Shown here one piece after another: positions 50,119 through 60,222 of a stretch of 64,000 nucleotides of DNA. The notes beneath the pieces are model-generated. The model was not told where the DNA came from. It worked only from the letters and a program-made list of their open reading frames with translations, and did not search any database. Position 1 is the stretch's first letter. Each line of letters begins with the position of its first letter. The position numbers and the translations under genes were made by a program. The DNA is from Reticulascus tulasneorum (Eukaryota; Ascomycota; Sordariomycetes; Glomerellales; Reticulascaceae), in NCBI GenBank assembly GCA_001557505.1, contig LSAX01000006.1:1984001-2048000 (forward strand), read 5' to 3'.

Positions 50119-51856
50119 TTAATCTTTGCGGCAGAGATCTAGAATGGCCGCCAGTCTTAACCAGCCCTTTGCTCCCCATCCCGAAGGCCCGGAGTCCACC
50201 TCTGGACGAACGGCAGTGTACCATTTCCACGCTATCTGGTCAAGCTCTCGCGGATCCAAATGGTCAGCCCAGCTATCGAACAAAAGCCGTAAGGCGCCGA
50301 GTACTCGCGCAAGATTCTCCTCCTTCTCTGACTCCATGCCGACCTTAGATCTCTTCGTTCCTCTCCGGGCTACAGAAAGCTGCCCGTCGCTCGTGTGTCT
50401 GCCCTCCATCAAGAGAGGGCCTTTGTCGACCACCGAGTTCAACTCTTTCGTCTGCCCTGATTTGGAGGTCGCCTCGCCAGGCCCAGATGCAAAGCTTCTG
50501 AGTAGATAATTCCTCGCTGATTCTGGTCTGTGTACGATGGCTCCCACAACTGTCTGCTCGTAGTAATTTTGCGCTCGTGACCCGAAGCTCCCGGCAGACG
50601 ACCTGGACTTCATGCTTTCGAGATCTAGGGCCCACAAGGCTGCGCTTGTCTCGGATAAGTAATCTCGAGGTCGTCTCACACGCTCTGCAAGAGCGTCGTT
50701 GATACAGCTTCGCATGAGCCTCCAGCGATCCGGTCCAAGCAATATGCCCCCGAACCATCTGCTGATCAATACCAAGGCGTCGACAACATCTGCCCCCCTC
50801 ATCACGCTTAAGATGAACTCGCCACAGCCAGCCTCCCCGTCGTCATATGAAGCTTCACGGACACCTCCTACATCCTCTTGTGCGCTTTTTGGGCGAACTC
50901 GAAGTCCCCATGCGTTGTGGGTAGCTGACTCGAGGTGCGAGTCCGACTCTATTAGTGACTGGACTACAACCGAGCCCAGGGAGACGTCGTCGAGAAATAT
51001 TACCCTAGCAACGAAAGAAGATGACTTGAAAGAAATCGTTTGGCCGGCAGTCCAAGTGGATGTTGATGATTTACTGCCCAACGACTGGGCAAAGGCGGAG
51101 CTGGGCGTGTTCTTCAGCTCGTTATGCAAGATTTCTTCGTCACCCTGTCGGTCGTAGTCGCCTCGCTTGAGAACTGCAATGTCTCGACCCATAATCTTGA
51201 CCTTTGGTTGCCCGTCACCCCATGACTCAATTCCTGTTGTAGAGGTTGTCTGTAGACCTAGGCTGATGGCTTTTGACCTCGAATTTGCACTTACGACTGC
51301 CTGGGCCAGACTTAAACGGCTGGACAGAGGCTGCTCAGGCATCGTGTATCTGAGTAGCTCTACAGTGAAGGCAAGCATGATGGGCGCGCGATTAGTGTAG
51401 ACGGACGTGTTAGCGATGATCTGGTCGTCGGCGACCAACGGAAGTGTTAAGGAATTCTCCACTTCTTCTGGTGTCTGCTGGTCAGAATTATCATTGTACA
51501 AAGACGAGCTGTGCCTGACGCGCTTCCCCCGTGGTGGCGACGCTGGGCTACCAGCCGTACGCTTTTGGGAAGTTTTCATGTGGGCTTTACAAGCATTGTG
51601 AAGTGACTTTGCTGCCTTCCCATCACTGATAGCGGCCTGGATAGCATCCAAAGGTGCGTCAGCAATTTGTTGGATGCTGCGGTAGATCAGCATGGGCCGC
51701 ATCCTGGAGCTGGGCATCGTCGCAAATCAGTCATCTGGCCTACCTTCTTAGGTTGATGCCCTGGAGTGCTTTGACTTCACCCATGGCAGCTAGCATGGAG
51801 ACTTTCCTGGCAGTGAGGATGCGAAGGAGCTCTTGGAGATCCTGCTGCGTCGCCAT
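50119..51856 (-). CDS. IMPACT/UPF0029-domain protein (Yih1-related fold)
   Basis: Exon 1 is 51856-51744 (MATQQDLQELLRILTARKVS onward) and exon 2 is about 51703-50119, giving 565 residues with a 40-nt intron (GTAGGC...CTCCAG). An acceptor 6 nt earlier would give a 34-nt intron and 567 residues. The N-terminal 100 residues are helical, followed by a basic PPRGKRVRH. A conserved block (LLRYTMPEQPLSSRLSLAQA) comes next, then the IMPACT N-terminal domain at about 258-381 with YDDGEAGCGE (324-333) and ISRWFGGILLGPDRWR (351-366), its two hallmark motifs. The C-terminal 180 residues are mostly polar, ending in a Trp-containing helical segment. Yih1/IMPACT regulate the eIF2 kinase Gcn2 through Gcn1, but those proteins carry an N-terminal RWD domain that I do not see here, so this is a separate fungal branch and that role cannot be transferred. 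Confidence 0.85.
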
Positions 51857-52575
51857 TATAGGGATTCTCGAGGTTATTTTTGCCTTTGCTAGAAAAACCC
51901 GTTGAACTAGCACTTTGTATCATGATTATTTTGCTCCAACATATAATGAACATGTGGTGGGGTTTCTACACTTGAAAAGAAACTCCTAAACGCGAGTATG
52001 CGACCCCGCCATGTAATTAGGGAAGTCGTAGCACGAGTCGCAGCACAGTTCCAGGACCTAGATCTCAGCTGTGTTTGTATACCAACGATGACTAAAAGAC
52101 CATACAGGCAGCCCCCAGAACAGAGCGAGGGAATCATAAAGCCAAAATAATGTGGTAAGATACATAAAAAATGTGGTGGCAAGTCTTTGACTTGATGATG
52201 CTTCATTCCCTAACGGCACCAGTTCGAGCGGAAATGAGATTAATGAACTTTCCTTGCCTGCGCCATTGCAGCGCCTAAAACTATTTATCTTACACCAATA
52301 CATTTATACTACAAGAGATTTCAGGATGCTGGCCTAGAAACCTTGGCCGGCAGCCTGAGAAAGGCAGCCACCCCAATGTGACATAGCAGCTCCAAGCACT
52401 TGCCGGATGCACTGTTCAACGACGGACCATAAACGCCACCACAAACAATTGCTTACTAGCCGGCCGACAGCGTGAGTTGATGATCTGTAGACAGCATCTC
52501 TCGCCACAAAGAGCTAGGAGCGTCCTTTAATTTTTCTTAAGAAAGGACCGAGAAATGGCACTACTCTCTGTTGTC
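51857..52575. other. Intergenic between NOT1 3' end and IMPACT-domain gene start
   Basis: No conserved coding frame. It holds the promoter for the gene starting at 51856 and the polyadenylation region of NOT1. AT-richer words near 52130-52190 and 52260-52330 are compatible with 3' processing, but I assign no exact site. Confidence 0.55.
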
Positions 52576-55500
52576 CTACGCACGCTGCAATACTGCGTGG
52601 AACCGTTCAATGACCTGCAACCGTAGATGTCAGCTTAGATAATTACCTGAAAGATCTCGCTGATCTGGGCCTCACCTCCGGGTTTGACTTGACAAACGGC
52701 AGGTCAAAGAACATATACTTTTCGTTCTTCAGCAGTTCAATGATGGTGATCATGAGCCCCCATGGTTGGGGCCAGTACCCAATTAAACGCTCCCAAAGAA
52801 CCCGCGTGATTTGCTGACGAATCTCCGACTCTTCCGGGTCGTTCAAGTCTTGCCCAAAAATTTCGAGTAAAACTCGACTGAAGTAATTGGTGTGCGCGTT
52901 AGGGAATCGGAGCTGGTTAACCATACTCGTTATCAGATAGTAGCGGGCCTCCGGAGGCAACTCGTGGATCAACAGGGATATAGTAGCAACATCTGAAGTA
53001 CCCGGACCAAAGACATCCCCACCGCTCTGGGCTGCTTGGTCAGATGCATACTTGCCAATGTATAGGGTGATAGCGTCAATGACACGGAGATTTGCGGAGA
53101 TGGGAACGTAACCAAACGCCGTCTCGGTTCCGTCGCTCTCGGTTATGGCACGAGCAATGTGGGCCAGAGTATCTTCCGAAGGACCGCTCTGCAAAGTTTG
53201 GTCGAGAATATTCAATAAGCCCAAATGCTGCAACACAACAGCCGAATCTTCTGTGAGACTAGGAGACTCGTACACTTCCTCCATGCGGTCCACTTGAAGC
53301 CCGGGGTGTAAAGGGTCAGGTATCTTGGCGTAGGCGGCAGGGTTAGCTGCTAAGATGGCGTTGATGAGCTGCTTACAGTGTTGGGGGATGCAAGCACGAA
53401 GTTGGTTGGAATAAGCCGCGACATAATCGGAGTAGTCATGCTGCAGAACTACTAAAAGCTTTAGAGTAGCACGGTAAATGTCTCTGATGATGTTTGAAGG
53501 CTCCAAAGCCTTCAACTGGTCGCCAACATAGTCCAGAAGTTGTTGAAGTAGAACCGTGAATGGCAACCAGCCAGTTCGATCTTTTAGAATGGCGGGAAGA
53601 AATGCGCGATGCTGCACAAGGGATAGCCAGCCATAGATAAAGCCTGGCAGATACCTCGGTCCCAAGGCAGTGAAGTTGGCAGCGAACTTCAATGTCATGT
53701 CGTACCGTTCCACCTCTGAAAGCAGCTCTACCATGGCGCCAACTTCGTGCAGTATCATGGACAGTAGGCGGTAGAAGACTCTCTGATTAAAGTGTTCCCC
53801 GCGTTTTACGTGGTGATGGTTTAGAACAAGAGTAACCAGGGACAGTACGGAATCCATAAAAGCTGGTCTGCTGGACGGAGCGCTAGATTCCGAATCTGGG
53901 TGTAGTCGAATGAGCATGCTGATCATCTTAGCCAGTGCATCAATGGCTAAATAGCCATCGGTGATCGTGCCCCTGGACTGCACAAAATGCTCGCACCTCT
54001 CCACGGAAGTGTCAATAGCAAGCCTCAGAAACAAGAAGACATCGTCTTTATCCCTGACTATGCCTCTGGCTTGCATTTGCCGCACAAAGAGCAGGGGTGA
54101 ATTCTCCGAAGCGTTCGGGTTGTTGCATAAATGAACCCACTCGTCAAAGACGTATTCCATTTGGTCTTGTTGCAGAGACTCATCGTCTGCTTGCGTCGAT
54201 GACTGGTGGAGTCCCTGGCCCAGGAGCTTAGCCTTCAGGCGTTGACTGACAGCGGAGTCGGCGTCGTCTTGGATCCAGGCCCAAGTAGCCTCGAGGGTAC
54301 GCACAAAGTCACTGTACATAGCTAGCGGGCGGGTCCCGAGTAGTGCCAAATCCATCATCTGCTCAAGAAACTCCAAAGAACCTTCTTTCCTCTGCTGTAG
54401 TGCCTTTGCCATGGACATATCAATATTTTTCCAGTCCAGGAGATCGGTCCGGAGTAGGGCTGCAAGAAGAGGAAGATGAAGAAAGCCATGGCCTGGCTGC
54501 TGGCGGAAGAGCGCGGTTACGCGATTATTCAGGGCTGGGCCAGAGATTTTGCGTAAGGTTTCGAGCACGTGGACTAGGCTTTCGAGGGCTAAGTTGTCCT
54601 CTACCTGACTAAAGATGAGTTGTATGATCTGGTCTGCTGCATAGATGGCGAACTCCTCGGAACTTTGAGAAGTCTTGATGATATGCTGAACGACGGCATC
54701 TACAACATCCAACACAGGGTGAGGTCTCGGCAGATCCGCGAAATGCTCTTCGTGCGCTTCAGTTGCCACGCGTTGCAGTTCGACCAAGAGCTTCTGGACT
54801 CTTTCAATAAGAGCCCGGCCATCCAGTTGAAACGCTGGAGGTCTGCCGTTTGACATTCCTGTAGTATGGACGGGAGCGTATGGCTGAATCTGTGCGCTCA
54901 GATGTTGAACTGCGGCAGGTGTCTCGGCGGGTGTTGGGATGCTAGGCACCGTGCTGAATTGATCTTGCAGGACTTCATTGGCGAGGGACCTTGTGGTATC
55001 TGATGTGGATGGCACATGTGATGGCGCAATTGATGCGCTGTGTCGAGGCTGGCGGGCGAAATCCTCGTATATTGCCATCTGTTCTGGATTCAGTCCTCCT
55101 AAACTAGGAGATAGCTTAAAAGGGTTTGGGATTGTCCAAGCCCATCGACTAAGAGATGGGTCAACATAAGGCTCGCTGGGTCGCTGTTGACGGTGACGGC
55201 GACGCGCCTCAAGTTCGGGTTCTATCATTTCCTCGATTTCCGGTACTGCTCTCTCTTCTGCTTGTTTCTCGATAATATTACAGGCGAGATCGAGGTTGGA
55301 GTTTACGCACATTATGATGGTACCTTCGGGCAGTCCCTGTGGAAGGTCGTTTGACAGATTGCGCATATAATTGGTGAAATTGGCCCTGAGCGGTTCCTTT
55401 GAGGTTACCAGTGCCAGGCTGCCCGCTGTAGCTTTGACCATGCTGATAGCCGAGGTTCTCACCCTGTTCTCGTCCGGCTCCGTTGCGAAATCCTTGTGTA

Positions 55501-58500
55501 TCATTTGCTGTGTTGAGATTGCAGCTATCGTAACCGATCGATCGACAACTGGCTGAATGATATCCTGCAGCGCACGTGTGAGAGCAGTGCGAACGATCTC
55601 ATGGAGCCGGGTCGTAGTAACGACCATTTCGTTGGTGGGAGGAACGTGTATCATAGGCCCCAGGTCAGGAATCGCAGCAGCAATAACCTGTGGCGAGAGA
55701 CCCACATTTACGCCAGGAGCAATACCGTTCATCGTGAGGTTCTCGAATGTTTCCAGAGCTTCTTGTGCAAGAATCTCCCCGGGATCATCTACTGCGGTCC
55801 GATTCAGGATCTCCCCAGATGGCTCAATGCTCTTGTGATCAAGGTTAAGGCCTTTGCACAGCACCTCGATTTCAAATTTGAGGTTGAGCTTGAGCTCTGC
55901 GTGATGGTAGAGCTCAATCAGAAGGTGGATGATATCCATAAGCCAGGGGTTGGGTGGTCGAAAAACTGTCGAGGACGCCCCCTGAGTCAATACCTTACAA
56001 ACAAAAGGAATCACTACGACAAGCCTTTTCGTATCGTGAGCTTCAATGAGGAGCTGCTTAAAGGCGATATTCTTGTGCTTTATGGGTTTGTCTCTTGCCA
56101 GAGTTAGGAGCCCCAACCACCCGCCCAGGTTTTTGAGATGGGATCTTTCTGTCGAGTTTTGAAGGGTTGCTTCAGAGTTGAGCATCCGAGCGACACTGAC
56201 ATATGTCTCCCTAAGCACCTCTGCCCACAAGACTTTGTCCTGAAATAGCCTGACGAGCTCCAGATAGACTTGATGATAATTTGGCTGCATTTTCGCACGC
56301 TCTCCAACAAGGTGACTAGCAAACCACTGCTGATGTCTCTGTTCCAACATTTCGCGAAGTTCCTTACACATAGACTGGAGAGTTGTCTCAGTAAGATTGT
56401 TGAGAACGAACTGAATCTTTCCTTGTGCATCGCTAGAAGGCTCTTCAAACTCGACTCCTGAATAGGGTTCCTCGGCATGAATGGCAGCAAAAGGTGGCGC
56501 TAGACGTTCAACTATCCGCAAGTCTTCGCTGTTGCCATTCGGAAGAGATTCACTGGGGAAAGTCGCCCCATGACTAGGCGTTGCGATACCGTTACGAGAC
56601 CTCAAAGTCTCATCTTCGTGATCGCGAACCACATCTTCTGCCTTCTTCCATGCCTCTGTGCCTTGCAAACCGGGAATCTGCAGGAGCTGCTTACAAAATC
56701 CAGGCCATTCTCGGAATCGAGAGAAGAGTTGCATGAGTGCCTGCAGACCAAACTTATACATGGAGTCTTCTGGCATGTGATCCCTGACAGCCTCAAGGAT
56801 CATGCCTAGGCCAATTTTGAGCGGCAAATCCGCAATAAGCTTGTGTGAGATGATGCCTCCAAATAAAACTGCTGTCGTGGCCAAAGCTTCGAGAGGGTAG
56901 TCCACATAGTGGGCATACTCGTCAAATAAACCGTGGATCATGCAGGCAAAGACATCTTGATCCAAGGAATCATGAGAGTGCTTGTATCGATCTAGAATCT
57001 CAACAATGTTGCGGACCTGAATTTCGTCACCATACATTTTCTTATAGTGTTCCTCCATTTTGCTGTTGGCGGCCGTGGGTAGCGCGTTCCCGTCCTTCCC
57101 ATTTGTGTCGATGATGTCGTCGAATCCTTCTCCATAGTTGATGAGTCTCGGATACACGGTAATGCAAGATCGCTGGACCATGATGAGATCTTGAACTGGA
57201 GCCTTCGGCAAAAAATCTTCGAGAATCTGCAATAATGCCGAGACCGTTCGAACTTGCAGGGTTGTACTAGATTTGGCCGGGGGCTGTCCATCTGTAGGTC
57301 TTTGAAATTGCATTTCCAGGTTCGCCTTGATCATCAAGAACTGTAGCAATGATCGCGCTATCTCGTTGCTCCTGTCCGAGTTCTGAGCCCACTTACTAAG
57401 GTCAAGATATCCCTCAGAGTGAGCTAGGGCCGCAAGATCGAGTCCAAATCCATTTGGCAGGTAAACCAGCTCATCCAGCCATTTATGCTTCACTGCGTGT
57501 TCGAAGATTAGAGGGAGGTCTGTTGGTTTCACCGCGTGCGCATCGACAAGCCGTTGCGTCACCCAGTCTCTATCTTTCTTCCATAAACTATCCAGCACGA
57601 AGTCATACTCCGGGGTTCTCTTGTACAGGAAGTTTTCGAAGAGGGAGTTCAGCGTTTCAACGGCCATTGTAGGCCATGGCTTTGGTACGCCGAATGCAGA
57701 AACAACAAAGATGTCTAGGTTAGGAACGACGACTTCTTGAAATAACCGTTTTGCCTCGACACTTTGCGAAGCGTGGACCGAATGCAGAGCCACATGGAAG
57801 ACTGCCGACAGCGCTGCAACGGAAACTAAAGGGTGTTTGACAGCCAGGGCTGCTCGTTCTTGAACTGCTGACGATGACTGAGCATATGCATCCATTGTCA
57901 ATGTTGGCTGCATGCCAGGGATGGTGCTGGCATCAAGCTGATCTGGTGTCAGGGATGCAAAAGCACATATAAAAGAAAGCTGCGTTTCGGGGTTCTCCCA
58001 GTTACCACCCCAAAGGTGCTGGATATCGAATGACGGGCTATCTTGTGCAATCGGTAAGAGCGCGTTAAACAAGCGCAGGAATTGCTGCGAGGAGATGCGA
58101 GCAGATCTCTGATCGAAGTACGAGACAACGTCTTGCCACTTAAACGTCGACGAGAGCACGCGGCGAAGGGCTGCGACGAGAACGGATGTGTCATGCCTTG
58201 GAGACTGGCTGATCGTACTGTATGTAAGAGCAACTGAGACTTGTTCCTCAGTCAACTGAACGTTGCTCGGGCGGTTTGTGAGGTGGGCAAGGCAGGTGTT
58301 CTCGTCCCGTGTAAAGTCGGACCCTGTCCTTTGGATATACAGTGCCAAGGCATTGGGAGGTTTATCACTCAGCACCCTTACCAAATCCAGTGCAGCAAGG
58401 ACTTCTGACGGTGGTGCGAGATCCAGAACAGTATATCTTGCTTGCACTTTGAAGGCTAGCTCAGATTTAGACGCAGAGTTGAAGTTTGGTGGTTGATACT

Positions 58501-59314
58501 GTATGAAACGATCGACGATGACGGCAATGAAGGAGGCTGACAAGTCCATATGGTCGTCAAGATCATGCCTGGAGAGAATGTTTACGAACGTGGGGAAGTT
58601 TGTTGACAGAATTGCGTCAGCTGTGCCAAGCCGTCAGTTGAGAGTGTTCCAAATGTATGGTTGCAGGAAATAAGTACCTTTTGTCTTCAGATCTGGTCTG
58701 GAACCAAGCTTTACTGCCAAGGCCAATATAGTCTTCTCGAGAGCGTCGAGCTTAAAGTGCTCCATAAACGTGGATAGGTCAAAGTCGCGGAAAATATCCT
58801 CAGTTCCAGTCTCGATAGACTCCGCAATCTTAGTCGCCTGATTTACGTCGTGAGCGATGTTCCGCATCTCGCCCACCAAGAGGTGATAATTTCCTGGATT
58901 GGAAACCGGCCGATTAAGGCCGGGAAATATCTGGGGCGCATTGCTGGCGACTAAGCGCGTAAAATACTTTGAGAAAACTTCCATGCCGTGATCATCGATA
59001 AGCTTCGAGGGGACTCGCAGGTTAGCAGCATTCAAGGATTGGGTCAAAACCATCAAGCGCACCTTTTTCAATTGATCCGCCTGTGTTTCCCACTTAGCCC
59101 GATCCTTATCCTCCTTGATCGTACTGAGAAGAAGATATATTTGCGCAACAACAATCTTGATCAGGGGATTCGTCCCTGTCGGACTGCTGGTACTAGGACT
59201 TGCGCCTGCACTGAAAGCTCCTTGCTGCGATGAATGCTGCGGATGACCAATTCCCGTTTGCAGAGTTTGCGCAGGATTTGGTGAAAATGATCCCGCTCTT
59301 GATTGTGGGACCAT
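52576..59314 (-). CDS. NOT1: NOT1, scaffold subunit of the CCR4-NOT complex
   Basis: Four exons on the minus strand (59314-59063, 59002-58678, 58620-52676, 52614-52576) encode 2,186 residues, normal for fungal NOT1/Cdc39/CNOT1. Intron 1 (60 nt, GTGCGC...CTCGAAG, branch GCTAAC) has no stop and keeps frame; removing it joins QADQLKK to LIDDHGMEVF, the family sequence. Intron 2 (57 nt) joins DLKTK to ADAILSTNFP. Intron 3 (61 nt) joins FVKSNPE to VIERFHAVLQRA. In order: N-terminal HEAT region (FRDFDLSTFMEHF near 170), the MIF4G domain that binds the Caf1 deadenylase (about 926-1122, KIQFVLNNLTE to KGLNLDHKSI), the DUF3819 Caf40-binding region (about 1200-1286), and the C-terminal Not1 superfamily domain that docks Not2/Not5 (about 1830-2186, NAHTNYFSRVLLEIF). 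It organises cytoplasmic mRNA deadenylation and decay. Confidence 0.95.
52615..52675 (-). other. NOT1 intron 3, with a second donor inside
   Basis: 61 nt from GTGAGG to GTTGCAG, branch AGCTGAC. A second GTAATT donor lies inside it at about 52646, right after ATCTTTCAG. Retention would replace the last 12 residues with another short tail. Confidence 0.78.
58621..58677 (-). other. NOT1 intron 2
   Basis: 57 nt, starting GTACTTAT and ending TTGGCACAG, with a CAACTGACGG branch-like sequence. Its removal is required to join the conserved frames. Confidence 0.88.
59003..59062 (-). other. NOT1 intron 1, stop-free and a multiple of three
   Basis: 60 nt from GTGCGC to CTCGAAG with branch GCTAAC about 20 nt before the acceptor. 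It has no in-frame stop, so a simple frame scan reads through it and adds 20 residues absent from the family. Confidence 0.82.
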
Positions 59315-60222
59315 GGGATATTCGCGGTTGAAAGAAGTGACGGTGGAGCGTCTGTTCCTGTATGAACAGAGCGGCTTCCTTGCTGGGCTTGATGGCTTGG
59401 TTTAGAAACCAGGCAGAATGCTAGATCTTTCGCGAAGTATGGTCAGTGTAGGCTGGTGCGACACTCAGATCCGGTTCATCAGTTCGTTGTTGCGGTCGAG
59501 GAAACCCATGGGCATCAGTGGAGGTTATCCGTCAGGCTATGATGGGAGGGCTGGAGAGGGGACCTGGCTAGAGAAAGCCAGGTCACAAGGCGAGTTATGA
59601 TGAAGATTAGCGGTGTGAGCCGCACTTTCGTAAGAGATAGAGGTGATAAACAAGGGGTCCCAAAGGTGCAGTGTGGTGAAGTCTTGTTGAAGCGAAAGAC
59701 AGTATCTTGACGTCTCTCAGAAGACGATTGTAGGTTCGCTGAGGAAGAAATTAGAATCATAGACAGACTTGGGAAGTGCTACCATGCAGGGGATTTATCT
59801 AGCGAAAGACGCCCTGGGGTACCCGTACGGAGGACAGGGAAGGTGCCTATAGGTGGACGATCCAGGCCAAAGATACACGTGACTAGGCTTCTGGAGCATG
59901 CGTTTTCAGTGGTAATTGTGGCCTGAGGCTAAAGCTTTGACATACTTGGCGGTCGTTGCTGTGGCAACTAGCAGGGTTGATTATATTGCCATACGGAATC
60001 TCTGGACCCAGCGGTCTTTGGTGCACACATCTTACATCCACATCCACATTCGAACACATTCTCGTATGCGCGTTAACCTCCTCGTATACGTTGACTTGTT
60101 TCGAGGGAAATCTCGAAGAGCATATGGCAGCAGATCAGAAACAGCCGTTTTGACCCGACCTAAAAGGAAGAACCTGGGTTATTAGTGGCCGCTCGAACGA
60201 CGAACTGGTCTCCGCAGGCGGA
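59315..60222. promoter_or_regulatory. Divergent promoter region between NOT1 and the F-BAR gene
   Basis: 908 bp separate the two start codons of oppositely oriented genes, so the interval must contain both promoters. No conserved protein is encoded. No specific factor site or TATA box is assigned. Confidence 0.6.

Noticed and set aside
53000..58500. Numerous plus-strand frames of 60-170 codons opposite NOT1
   Set aside because: They are antisense shadows of the long NOT1 frame with no conserved features.
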